Positions 46,868-58,700 of a stretch of 64,000 bases of DNA are shown here, in pieces. The DNA is from Knoxdaviesia capensis (taxonomy: Eukaryota > Ascomycota > Sordariomycetes > Microascales > Gondwanamycetaceae), in NCBI GenBank assembly GCA_001510575.1, contig LNGK01000008.1, positions 5,218,981 to 5,282,980 of the forward strand, in the 5' to 3' direction. The position numbers and the translations under genes were made by a program. The first letter of the stretch is position 1, and every line of letters begins with the position of its first letter. The notes below the pieces were generated by a model that worked only from the letters and a program-made list of their open reading frames with translations, was not told where the DNA came from and made no database searches.

Positions 46868-48864
46868 TTATTTAGTCTTGCCGGTGGGGATCGAGAACAG
46901 CACCACCCGCTTGCCCTTCTCGCCCTCCTCGCCGTTCTTCCAGTCGCCAAGGCCCTTGTCGACACGGTAATATCCCCGGCGCTCCAGCTGGATGATATCA
47001 TCGGCCTTGAGCAGACCTACTCCCTCGTCGCACACGGCATCCTCCATGGTAGCTGTCACCGGGTTGAGGCAGTCGTCCAGGTTGTCGTCCTCCTCGAGCT
47101 TGTCCTTGGTGATCAGGTAGTCAAATTCCCACAGCTCGGCCGGCACCAGCGTGGTGCCCTCGGTCGACAGCCACGTTATCTTCTTCTCCGTGGCCTTGAA
47201 GTCGCCCTTCAGGTTCAGCTCCATCGTGATCTCCGCGATCGGGCTGCTGCCCTCGACCTTGCGCACAATAGCGTTGCCCCACGCCATCAGCGTGAGCTCC
47301 TCGTCGGCCTTGAAGGTCACCGCATCGGCCTGGTCAATCACCAGCTGCGACGAGAAGGCCACCTTCTTGAGACCAACCGACGGGTTCTTGAGGTGCTTGG
47401 GCTTGTCCTCAACATACGCCGTACCGGGAGCCTCGGCACCAGTCAGAGTCACCTTAACGATGTCCTTGGTGGAAATGGCCGTGTGACGCGGCGCCACCGG
47501 GTCAATCTCCTTCTTGTTGGTGGCCCAGATGGTGGTCCAGTCCATGAGAGAGATGTTGCGGCTGGGACCCTGCTTGAGAATGAACTCCCGCAGAGCCGGG
47601 ATTGTCATACCCCGGCGACGGATACCCCGGACGGTGGGCATACGGGGATCGTCCCAGCCCCACACCTTACCGGCGTCGACCAGCTTGGCCAGCTTGCGCT
47701 TGGACAGGAACGTCCGCGTGAAGTTCATGCGGGAGAAGTCCCACATGTAGACCTTGCGCAGATTCAACTTCTTCTGGAACCACTGGTACTGCGGGTTGCG
47801 GTCGGTGTACTCGGTCGATCTCAGGGCGTGGGTGATACCCTCATACGAATCCACAACGGGGCAGGCAAAGTCGTACATGGGGTACATCTTCCATTTGGTT
47901 CCGGTACGGTGGTGGGCGTCGGTGATGTTGCAGCGGTAGATGACCGGGTCACGCAGGGCCTTGTTGGGGTTGTCGAATGACAGCTTCGCACGGATGCAGT
48001 TCTTCAGTCCCTCCTCCGAACCAGCCTTCATCTCCTCAAAGATGCGGAGGTTCTCCTCGACCGAGCGCTCCCGGCGCTTGGACGCAATGCCGTTATAACG
48101 CTCCTCCTGCATGGTCTTTCCGTCGGTATCGTCGGCGTAGGCGTTGCCCTCGGAAATCAGGCGCTTGCACATGTCGTACAGGTAGTCGAAGTAGTCGGAA
48201 GTGTACGTCAGCGAGTCGGCCTTGATGCCCATAAGCCGCAGATCCTCGACGATTGCATCCTGATACTCCTCCTTCTCCTTCGCGGGGTTCGTGTCGTCGA
48301 GACGGAGGCGAAGCTTGCCGTCGTAGGCCTGGTGGGCAAAGTAGTCGCAGAGAAGCGCGGCCTTGGCGTGACCAATGTGAAGGTATCCCCTAGAGATATA
48401 AAGAGGCAGTTGCCAGAAATATCAGCATCCAGAGTTGTGCGTCAACACTATCAAAAACATCCCATCGGTACGTACGAGGGCTCGGGAAGGAATCGAGTCA
48501 CGACTCCCTTCTCGGTGTCCTGCAGAGCAATGTTGTAGTTTCCACCAGCCTTGCTCTGAGCGGTCTTCTTCTCACGAGTCTCAGCCTCAGCCGACTTGAT
48601 CTCCACCTGGATCTCAGGGTGGGTGTGCTCAATGAACGAGAACCAACGCGTGAGATTGGCCAGCGGTCCTTTGCGCACGATGCCGATTGCTGCCCGGTTG
48701 CCACGGAGCACAGTCCAGATCTTCGACTCGATGTCGGTCAGGCCATAGCCGATAAGGTATGACCGCAGAGTCAGGTGCTTGTCGAGTGCCCGCAGGTGCG
48801 GCTCAATGGTCTTGAAATCGCCTTTGAGACCGGGCACAAGAGCCTCAAGCTCGTCAGGCGTCAT
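46868..48864 (-). CDS. Cytosolic glutamyl-tRNA synthetase (class I)
   Basis: Charges cytosolic tRNA-Glu with glutamate. Minus-strand exons 48476-48864 and 46868-48389 give 636 aa, somewhat shorter than the yeast enzyme (about 700 aa), the difference being mostly in the N-terminal part. Residues 1-95 resemble the GST-like interaction domain of eukaryotic GluRS (LRSYLIGYGLTDIESKIW). The Rossmann fold starts at PEPSGYLHIGHAK with the HIGH motif at 134-137; the class I KMSKS equivalent is LSKRK at 358-362. MNFTRTFLSKRKL and WDDPRMPTVRGIRRRGM are typical of the non-discriminating archaeal/eukaryotic GlnRS-like subtype. The C-terminal anticodon-binding beta-barrels run to the end. The 86-nt intron falls just before the HIGH loop. 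It shares a 505-bp divergent promoter with COG2. Confidence 0.94.
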
Positions 48865-49369
48865 GGTGGGGGGAGAGGATGAAGATGATGATGAAGATGG
48901 TGATGGTGGGTTGGTTTAGGGTTGAGGATGGAAAACAAAAGATGGAACGGTTGCAATATCAGACTCGGTATCCTAATTGAAGCCCAAAATCTGTGACTGT
49001 ACAAACAAACAAAAACACAACTGGAATGAAAATGGGACTTTTTTGCATGTAGGAGGAAGAAGGTTTGACTCAACCGAAAAAAATCCAGGTTGGGTTTGGC
49101 GGGGTGAATGAATTTTGGCGGGGCACTGTAGCATGCATCTATCGGGGCGGGTTTCCTGATAGATGCATAAATCGAGATAGCGCAGTTTTGCGTTTGTCGG
49201 GTTAGAGCCAGGTCTGCTACAACTTCAATATTGACTTTGCCAAACAGCATTCAGGACGCCTATTTTCTGAGTCATTTTTTTCCATATTCAATTGGGCTGT
49301 TTATTCTGCTGTCCCCAGAGAAATGCTTCTGTTCTTGATGCACCTAAAACACACCCGGTAGACCCAACA
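48865..49369. promoter_or_regulatory. Divergent promoter GluRS / COG2
   Basis: This 505-bp interval contains TTTAGGGTTGAGG at about 48915-48927, 50-60 bp upstream of the GluRS ATG. No E-box palindrome like that of the other two head-to-head pairs was seen. Confidence 0.45.
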
Positions 49370-50389
49370 ATGGCGAATCTCGGTGCTTCAGCACGAGGGG
49401 CACAGAAGCCCAGCACACCCCGACCCGGCGGCAACTTCGAGCTCGCGTCGTCGGCGTCATCGGTGTCCGACCAGCAGCGCGACGCCACCGCCGCGGTGAT
49501 CGACGACTCCTCGTCCTCCGTGCTCGACGACGACCTCCCGCTGCCGTTCCCCACAGCGCTCGCGCGCTCCGACTTCCTCTCCCCGGCGTTCGACCCGGCC
49601 ACGTACCTCGCCACGCTCGCCCACCGCCACCAGACGCTCGAGGACCTGCGCAGTGACCTGCGCGAGCGCAGCACCGCCATCAGCTCCGAGCTGCTCGAGC
49701 TCGTCAACTCGAACTACACCGCCTTCCTGTCGCTCGGCAACGACCTGCGCGGCGGCGACGACAAGGTCGAGGACGTCCGCATGGCCCTGCTGGGGTTCCG
49801 CCGCGCGGTCGACGAGCTGCGCGGGAGCGTGCGGCAGCGCGGCGCCGAGTTTGATGTCGCGCTGGCGGAGATTGCGGATGTGCGGCTGAGCATCGAGGTC
49901 GGTCGCCAGATAGTCGAGCTAGACGAGCGGCTCACCGCCCTGGAACAGCGGCTGTCGGTACCCAGTCTCGCGCCCAAGACACCGACCTCTGCGGCAGCTG
50001 CGAACGGTGCAAAGGACGACCTCGACTGGCTGTACAGCTCGGACAGCGACGAAGACGACGACGAGACCAGCGATACAGACGGTGCAAATGGCGGTGGCCC
50101 AGCTGACGGGTTCACGGGCAGCAGCCCCTCGAAACTGGCCACGCTTGTGGACCAGCTGGGCGCCATTGAGGCCTTGGCAGACTCTATCGGCCGGGACTCT
50201 TCCTTCGTGGCCAATGCCGATGCGAGGATAATACGCTGCCGAAACACCATCATACTAGATCTGGGGAACGCGCTAAAGGAGGCGAGGAGAGCCGGTTCGC
50301 GCGGCCACGTACGGACATTGAGCTATCTGGCGTTATACCGGACGTTGGATGCTGCGCCAGACGCAATAGAGTCGATAAAAGCAAAATAA
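49370..50389 (+). CDS. Conserved oligomeric Golgi complex subunit 2 (COG2)
   Basis: Subunit of the COG tethering complex that captures retrograde vesicles at the Golgi. Single exon, 339 aa, typical of the short fungal form that lacks the animal C-terminal part. After a Ser/Ala-rich N-terminus, the COG2 domain starts at DDDLPLPFPTALARSDFLSPAFDPATYLA (residues 53-81) and continues as a long helical segment with EDLRSDLRERSTAISSELLELVNSNYTAFLSLG (91-123) and a coiled-coil region to about 200. An acidic low-complexity linker (DSDEDDDETSDTD) precedes a final helical segment. The start is the first ATG; a longer frame upstream begins with a non-ATG codon. Confidence 0.85.
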   Translation: MANLGASARGAQKPSTPRPGGNFELASSASSVSDQQRDATAAVIDDSSSSVLDDDLPLPFPTALARSDFLSPAFDPATYLATLAHRHQTLEDLRSDLRERSTAISSELLELVNSNYTAFLSLGNDLRGGDDKVEDVRMALLGFRRAVDELRGSVRQRGAEFDVALAEIADVRLSIEVGRQIVELDERLTALEQRLSVPSLAPKTPTSAAAANGAKDDLDWLYSSDSDEDDDETSDTDGANGGGPADGFTGSSPSKLATLVDQLGAIEALADSIGRDSSFVANADARIIRCRNTIILDLGNALKEARRAGSRGHVRTLSYLALYRTLDAAPDAIESIKAK

Positions 50390-50671
50390 AAAGGGGCCGG
50401 CTGTTTTCTTTTTGCTGTACTGATATAGACGTGGTAGATTCTTTCGATACCTTGTCGTTCTCGAGTATATGATAATGATTATTTCTTTTTTAACGGCGCT
50501 TCATATCCTATCAAGAAATCAGTGCCGCATAAAACACAGCCGATGAAGACGAAGTCTTCATACGTACAAAAGAAAAAAACGAAAGAAAAAAAAATCCTAT
50601 GATACAAATGGTGGTGATACAGCCACAGTCCCTCCTCGCTCTCATCGCGTAATACATGTATGCTCGCACGC

Positions 50672-51686
50672 TTAAATCACGCCCGACAAGCTCTCCGGGG
50701 TGACCTTCGGATCAGTCGAGTTGAACTTTCCATTGAGACTGAGCCCCGGTCCGCGGCTGGTGCTCAGAACGACCTCATGGATGGACTTATACACCTGGTC
50801 CTCTAGCGCCACACACTCCTTCTTGACCTGGGCGGTGAAGGCCTTGATGTTCTCGGCCAGCATCTGCGGCGTGAACCCGAGCTGCCCGATCGCCATGCGC
50901 ACCACGCCCTGACGCTCGCGGTACTCGTCGGCACCAGCCTGCATCGAACGCCGCACATTTCCCGTGACAGTACCCAGCTTGCGGTTGGGCATCAGGCCCT
51001 TGGGGCCGAGGATGCGGCCGAGTTGCGCGCGCTGCAGGGCTGCCTCGCTGGCCTCGTGGCACAGCAGCTTGTCGAACGGCAGCTCGCCGTTGCGGATCCG
51101 CTCGAACAGCGACTCCTCGCCCACAACCACCGCGCCGGCCTGCAGCGCCTCGCGCGCCAGATCGCTGTCCTCCGGGCACACCACGCCGAACCGCGCGCTC
51201 GTGCGCACCGGGTGCGGCAGCTTGATGGTGTTGCGCACCATCGCGCCGTGTCGTGCCGTCTTGAGGCGGATCGCGACGTCGTATTTGATCGTGGAAGATT
51301 GTCGGCCGACTTCATACGCGCGGAGATATCTATTAGGAAGCAGGAGGCGTTGTTAGCACGTGTGCTTGAAACGTTCCCAGCCGATTTGGGATGCCGGAGA
51401 TCCAACCTCGATCCTGCTTGTGCCGAAATGCAGCTGCTTACCTGATTGCATCACACAGCGGAAACTGCGGAAACTTCGTCACATCGTATGTCTTGAAGTT
51501 CTTCGGCGTCTTCTTCTTCTTCTCCACTGCCTTCTTCTTGCTCCGTGGCCCCTGGCTAGCGAATCGAACCTGCGTTGCCGGACCTGTCGCGGCAGCGGCA
51601 ATTAACGCCGGAGCAAATGGCCGCAATGATCCGCTCGAGACTCCGAGTCGCGCCATAGGCGTAAGTAATTGTGCGTGTGAGGCCAT
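50672..51686 (-). CDS. Mitochondrial ribosomal protein uL1m (Mrpl1)
   Basis: Large-subunit mitoribosomal protein of the L1 family, which forms the mobile stalk at the E site. Minus-strand exons 51442-51686 and 50672-51329 give 300 aa. The N-terminus is a mitochondrial presequence (Ala/Arg/Ser-rich, no acids to about residue 45, with RFASQ at its end) followed by a Lys-rich segment. The L1 signature GRILGPKGLMPN is at about 186-197, with RNTIKLPHPVR earlier. The 112-nt intron splits an Arg codon before YLRAYEVGRQ. The C-terminus ends TDPKVTPESLSGVI. Three TTAGGGTT-like boxes lie 168-198 bp upstream of the ATG. Confidence 0.92.
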
Positions 51687-52429
51687 TTTCTCCGCGTGTG
51701 TGTGCGTGGTGATGGAATTGCTGGACAAGAGAAATGTGCTGGTTAATCTGATGAAACTTTTGCGTGCAAAAAAAAAACCTGATATCAGGTCAAACGCGAG
51801 AAAGTAATTGGTTCCTGGTTTGTCAGGCAGAAACTCTTATCTTATCTCAATGTGTTAGGGTTGTAGCTTAGGGTTGGTAGGGTTAACGCCAGCTTCGCTC
51901 CTATCGACAGCCAGACGATCAGACTTTACGGTAGGCAGTTGGGGAGAAAACATAGAATAAAAATTATATCTTAGAGAGTATAACTAGAGTGTGAGAAGGG
52001 GAAATGGCTAAGCCGAAAGACTAGGGATCCCTGCCATCAATTGAGAAGAAAAAGGTAAAGTATACCCAACACTGGCGGGTCCCAGGACGAATATAATCAC
52101 CACACAACCAGGAATGGAAACGGGAATAGAAGCAAAAGGAAAAATACCCCCCCAGAGAACCAGAAACCAGTACCAAAAGGTAGGGTGAAACAACATGAGC
52201 ACATGGGAAACATCAGAAAAGGAAAACAAAAGAGAAAAAAAGACAGACCACCGCCCATCGCGAACTTCATGTGGACTGTCGTGGAACGAGGTTGCTATGA
52301 ACTATCGGACATGGCTTGCCACTAACAAGAACGAAGAAAGGAAATGATAAGAGTAAAAAGAAAAAGAAAGAGAAGAATTATGCAGTAAAAAGGGGCATCA
52401 GACAGTCGGGATATCATCCAAAGCTGTCC
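51687..52429. promoter_or_regulatory. uL1m upstream region and 3' flank of the 971-aa gene
   Basis: Three telomere-like motifs occur in 31 bp: GTTAGGGTT (51854-51862), CTTAGGGTT (51867-51875) and TAGGGTT (51878-51884). No gene was recognised between here and the next stop codon. Confidence 0.5.
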
Positions 52430-55400
52430 TTACTCCCACTTCTTCCACTCCTGCAATAACCGCTCAACCGCAACCTTCGTCTCCTCCTCGCCCGGATTCT
52501 CCCGGTCCAACCGCGTCAACTCGGCGTGAATCTCCTTCTCGGCCTTCTGGCGCTCGCGCAGCGCGTCCTCCAGGATAGTTAGGTCGTTGCGCCGACACGC
52601 GCGGCTGAAGATTTCACGCATACGATCCGAGTACAGCTGGCACCCAGCCTCGGGAAATTGGTGGGGCCGCTTGTAGAACTTGCGGGCAATGGATGCCGGC
52701 TCGGTCAGGCGTGGCCGGACGACTTCGTGGAAACAGTCGCCGCACACCGTGAAGTTTGGCAGTGGTTGCATCGTGTGCCATGTCTCGTCATGCAGCGCCG
52801 TGTCCCGGGCGCACTCGGCCGCTTGCATGATCTGCTCTATGGATCCGGCGAGCAGAGCCTTGTCCGGAGCTGCTGCTGCAGCATCGGCCTTCTCGGCAGC
52901 GGTTTCGAAAATGTCGAAGAGAAGCACAAATCGTCGTCGGTCTGGCCGGAAGTGCATACAGCAGGAAGCCCGTAGTGACTCTCCAGAATGGGTGTATAGT
53001 CGGGCAAAGACGCCGCGCATAGACGGGAGTAGGAGCTCGATCATTTTCACGCACTCGTGGCAAATGACAAATTCCGGAATGGCACGATCAGTTGCCGGGT
53101 TTATCAGCGTAAACCAAGCTCGTGTGGTTTTTCGGGTTCCTGGGCAGGGTTGGCTCGTTGGGTTCGAGGCTATCGTGGCGACCTCATTCAGTAATCGCAA
53201 ATCGGGACTGTTTGACTTCAATGTCATCAACCAGGCCACATGGAACCATGGCACCGAACCAAAGTCGCAGATGATCTTCTTGTCCATGGCTCTCCATGGG
53301 GGAGGAATGAACTGGGTACGGAACTGGGAGTTTGCAAACACGGCCTGGTAGCAATCGGGGCATATATCGAAGTTGTCAACCCGTGGCAGAGTAAGCCAGT
53401 CTGACCGTCCGGCAACACCGTCCAGACGCAGGCAGACCGGAAGAGAGGGGAGGCCCTCGCGGGAAGGGTTCTCGGTGTACCGCCGGTAGAGACCAGCAGA
53501 GGCGTCAAATGGAATAACCTGCTGGTTTATCTCTTGCTCAACACGTGGGAGTTGCGCCTGAGAGTGTAAGGCCGGTTGAGAGGATGTTGGGCTCGTGTTT
53601 TTCGGCCCCCTCACCTCATCCGGTGGAGTAGAAAGGCTAGACTCACGCCTTCTTCTGGGATCGCGAGGTCCCGCAGGTATTGGAATGGGCATGGCCGGCA
53701 TCGTGACAACGGGTGCTCGGAAGCGAGTGCGTGAAGGCTCGCCCCCTTGAAATGTGAACGCCCGGACATGTCCCGGCAGATCGTCGTCATCAGGATATGG
53801 CGCTTGGGACGAGGTTGCTGAGGCTCCGCTACCTGCCCACTGTGCGGGGAAAGTCGAGGATCTACTGTAAGATTCGGGAATAGTTTCAGCGGAGAATCTC
53901 GGTCCGGTCATTGGGCTGGGAGATGCACGGTTGTTGGATGCTGAGCGGCCATTATCCGCTGTCCCAGCAGCGGCGGTGACGGCTGCCGCTGCTGCCGCTG
54001 CTGCTGCCCCGGCCACAACAGTGGGGCCCAGGCCCGTAGAGTCGTCAGAAGGTCCCCGTCGCAATGGTACTGAAGATTTCGACGGATCCCCGAATGGGAG
54101 ATAGCTGGTATCTCCGCGCACGGGAGAGTCATGTTTGGGTCCTGCTGGGCGTGCCGGTGGTGGTGGTAGGGTGTCAGATCTGGGTGGTGATCGCGCGATC
54201 GGTTCAGCACGGCCATGTGGCAGAATATATTCCCCTCGGTAGCGAGGCATAGGCTTGGGAGGGCGGTCGCCATCATGTCCATCTCGGTTGTTCCGTCCAG
54301 GAGGTGGGGGACTAGCGCCACGACGCGGGCTGGCATGATACTTGGCATCCACGCCTGCTCTCCGGCTCTCGGGGTCTAGGGACTGACCCGGCCGTGGTCT
54401 TGTGCTGGAATCCGGGTCGTCGTCATAACGAGAGCTGTAGTTGTGGTAAACCTGGTCGCGGCCGCGCGATGAGCTCTTGATAAACTCTGGAGAAGCCATG
54501 AGCTCGGGGTATGAGGTGGAGGGCCGATATTCTGGACCTTCCCGGTCTCGGCGTGGTCGGTTCGCGTTTTGTGTCAGGGACCCGCTTCGTCTCGGGCGGG
54601 ATGAGCGTGTATCTGGGGTAGTGTCGATTTCCAGTACATCCGAGTCAGGGCGTAGGCGGCGATGGTCGGGAGCTTCATCTCGGCGGGACCGCTCCCGGCT
54701 AGAGAAGCGACGCTCACTGTTCAGGCGCTCTCGGGGGCCGGCCGGGCCATGTCGGCCCTCCTCGTCGCGATCTGCCTGGCCTCGTTCTCTGCTAGATGGT
54801 CGTGGGGGAAGGCGTGACGAAGATCCAGGGCGCCCACCGTCGCTAGAAATAGTACTCGACGTAGCCGACGGTCGCGGCGGCGGTTTGGGAGGTGGGGGAG
54901 AATCTGATCGAAGGCCGTGTGATGATGGAGGGGGCTTCTCGTCCTTTGGACTCGAGACAAGCACAAAGCCACGCTCTGGGTTGGAATGATAGTCGGACAG
55001 GTCAATCACAATGGGTAATTGATCGGGCTCTCCCCTCGACTTGACGTCCTCGTCGGAGAACTGGCCGACAGAGCTGCCATGTTCGCGGGCTAGCGAGATG
55101 TCTTCGTCTTCTACGGTCGGCGGGGGCGGTGGAGGGTATCGCGGAATGGTGGATCGCGGGGTCCGGTAACGCGCGATCTCAGGATCGGGATCGGGATCGG
55201 GATCGAGGTAGTTCGAACTCGAGTACGGAGGTGGTTGTTCAGAAATGACATCATGGGATCTGTACATGTCGAAATCAGACGAGGAAAGATGCAGTAGGGA
55301 TCAGTAAGATTGAGTTAGGAATAACGAGAAGAGTGATTAGTGATGAAAGGAACAAAAGAGAGTTGGTTATGGAGGATATCAGCAAGTTTGGAAGACGTTA

Positions 55401-55772
55401 CTCTATAACCATGGGAGTATTATGTGTGCGTGTATGTGTATGTGTGTGTGGTTTTTGCTTGGTGCTAGGGACGACCGGGGAGAGGTGGGGGAAGTGGGGG
55501 AAGCGTGTGGAAGGAAGAAGAAGGTGCAGAATGCCAGAAACACAAAATCAACAATGCCGGGAGAGCACAAAGTAACATGATACAAGACACATAGACAATG
55601 AGCTGGAGACAACACAAAAGGCTAGATCCCCGAAGAAAACACAGCAAGCCACGCCCAGGCACTTAGATCAGTAGCAAAACACTTACGGGTTCTTCAATGG
55701 ACTGCGGGCCCGTGTGGTGGGAAATGAGCCTCGCTGCAGAAGAGTCTGGATGTCGATTCTCGGTTCGGTCAT
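52430..55772 (-). CDS. 971-aa protein with disordered N-half and three C-W-CxxC modules, function unknown
   Basis: Not recognised. Minus-strand exons 55687-55772 and 52430-55259 give 971 aa; the 427-nt intron is long for this genome and contains GT repeats. Residues 1-600 are Pro/Ser/Arg/Asp-rich, with a PPPY motif near residue 38 (a WW-domain ligand type), a DPDPDPDP run from a 6-bp repeat, and many Ser-Arg and Arg-Asp pairs. From about 600 the protein looks folded. It repeats a module three times: C638, W650, CPDC at 662-665; C734, W744, CHEC at 762-765; C845, W856, CGDC at 868-871. Each CxxC is preceded by a hydrophobic pair and followed by a similar helix. Four Cys-type ligands per pair of modules would suit metal binding, but this is inference. 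The end is a charged coiled coil. Confidence 0.78.
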
Positions 55773-58700
55773 GATCGAGAAATGCTGGCGGTGGTGGTGC
55801 AAACAAACGAAGACATTGACGTGACAACGGGACGGTGCATAATACGGCCGGGAAAAAAGATCTGGAAAATTCGGGATAATAGAGCGAGATATAGAGAAAA
55901 AGAGAGAGAGAGAGAGAGAAAGAGAGCGTTGTTTACGGGAATATTTTCGCGGGCGCCGCGCCTCTTGGTCTCTCTGGTGATATTTTTTTGGCTGGCTTCT
56001 TGGTTTGTATTCAAAGTCACATGTACAACCCGGGATCATTCATATCACCCAACGTGTCCTCGTTCTCCGCGGGTCAAGGATACAAAACAGGTCCAGATAC
56101 GCGGCACACACGCACACAGAGCGAGAGCGACAGAAGGTTGTAGAAATGCAGTTGATGGTTTAGAGGAAAAGAGACAGAGAGCAAGTGATCAAAGGTTGAC
56201 GAGTGACTAACCCCTCCTTAACTTATCATTGATAGGAAGCAACAACAGGGCTGACAGAACGGTCACAGACACAAGCCACACACGCGCCTTAACTCTAAGC
56301 CACACAGGCCGACTGAAGGGCCAAAGACCGACCTTGGTTTCTATGGGGCCCTCCGAGATGGCGGCTGGTGATTGGCTGTGGCGCTCAGGGCCACAGCAGT
56401 CAAGCCACACCAGCCAGGTTGTGGCTAGTGGAGCCGGGATGGTGACGTACCTCGTTATCCTCCGAATCAACGACAAGTGAATGGGAGGGAAAAGCGGTTG
56501 AACAAGTAACAGAACATCATATTGTCGTTACCCAGAAACCGAGTCCGTTGTAAATAAAACTCCAGGAAAGACATCGCAAGAGCACTTTCGGGGTTTGTGC
56601 ATCGTGTCCGTCATACCCATGTGTCCAGATATCGAGGCGATGATGAGAGGAAAGGCCGATTTCCAATATGACAGTTGCTTTGAAAAGTAGTCATGATGGA
56701 GTCATTTTCCAATATCGGGAAGAGTGACAGGACAACGCAGATACAGGCAGATTCGCATGAATGCAGAACCGTGGCGCAAGTCCATGTCGCACACTCTCGC
56801 AAATACTTCCACTCTGCCAAAACTGCCACCGTCGTGTCGCGGCTGTTTTCCAGGAACCACAGCAACGCCTAAACAGCCGAGGTGCCCGAGAATTGGGATG
56901 CTGTCGCCTTGAGAAGGGATCCTCATCCATGCTATTCCCACTAAATATGAAGCGCCATGCCTGTCAGGAACGGGGCCTAGAGCGAGGTCTTTTTAGTCTT
57001 GGCTTCTAGTGATAGTCCCCCACCATGCAAACAAAAGCGCACAGATCAGGGTCCAAGCAACCAGTGTGGTGCGTCACAGCAACCGCGCTCTCTCGCTTCA
57101 GAGATGGTAATTTCTAATCAGGCCGATTTATCAGCACGCACAGAAACGATAACGACGCAAATTGCGTGTGTTGATCGTGCGTACAAGGCCGGCACATCCA
57201 GCCCTAGCAGAAAAAAGCATGTCTGTCCCTTAGTGAAGCAAGTTACTGCGAAGCTTCAGACCCCCTTTTCTCGCTGTTCACCTTCTTGAAGACACAAGAA
57301 CCACGGCCGGGGCTCCGACAACCAAAGTATGAGAGCCGGACGGACGAAACAATGGGAACATCTCTCAGCCATGGCGATGACATCCTAGAAATGCGAATAC
57401 GTCTGTATGGTGCGGAACCGATGGTCAGTTAACGCACGAGCTATATGTGAAGACGACAAATCGGCAAATTTCTCAAATCCGTAAGACTGAGGTGAGGATT
57501 TGGATTTGACAAAAAGGTTCCGTCTATGAGGCCGAATCCCGGCGGTCGGAGTTCGTTTCGTATGATGACCTCGAATGAGTCTCATCTCAGATACCTCCTA
57601 CCTGTCTCTTTTCTCGGTCTCTCACAGCTCACAGCACCGCTCACAGAAGCTTCGGAGACCCTTGGTAGGGCAAAGTCTGGCTAGATAGGCTTTCCTTGGG
57701 CCGGCCGTACCTACGCCCTACCGCGTGTCTTTTAACAACCATGGAGATATCGGCCTAAAGGCCCTTTGTCCCCGGAAAAACCGTCGAGAGCCCAGTGGGG
57801 TACCGGTCGTGAAGCAGAGTGGGGGCTTCCTAGGGTTTGGGCTGGCATTATCGTGTCTTACGTGGTAAAAGAAATCAAGAAGTTGATGTCACTTGGCATT
57901 AAATTGCGTGCTGGAGATATGCATTGCAGATAGTCGTGAAGCGCAACCAGTACAAACGAGGAACATGGAGGCCCTCGCTCTGATGTACCTAACCTGAACT
58001 TAAGCATAGACGGACCCTCGCGTTATGGGACGGAGATTTGGCATGTATTCCCCCGAGCTGCCCCGGTCCTTACCCTGATGTTCGTTTGCCACGGCTGCGG
58101 ACGGCTAGACGAGGGCCCCAAAAAGGTGCTGCTTGAACCCTGACCGGTGATACGTCCGGAGATGGGCACTGGCTTCCCCGGGCGTGCTGGGTCGGCACTT
58201 TGTCACAGTTGAGCACGTGTTTTTTTATATCTAGTTTTTATATTTCGGTTTTTATATTTGATTTCTGTTTTTTTTCTAACGTTCTGATATGATACGCAGA
58301 CGTCCAGCGTCGTCGCTCAACCACAGCTTGGCGAGACCCGTCGCGGAGACACTCCGCTCTTGGTGAAGCAAGACGGCCAGATTGACGGGGATATTACCCT
58401 TTTCGGCGGAAGCAGCGTGACTCATTCGAGCTCTCACGTGTAGGTAAGTCAGACAGCCGCGCTATCCGGAGATATGACCGATGTGGTGAGCGGTTCGCGT
58501 GTTTCTCAACAGTGTGCGGCCGTGTCGTAGACACAAGACCTGTTTTCGCCATACCCCGACCCTGCCTGCTGGGCCAGCCAGCAGCACAGTCAGAACTTCC
58601 TTCTTTGCGAGTTTCTCGTGAGAATCAGGAAGATCGTGGCTATACGACGCCGACCAACCCGGGAGAACCAGAATATTCGAGGGGCGAGACACCTGAAAAA

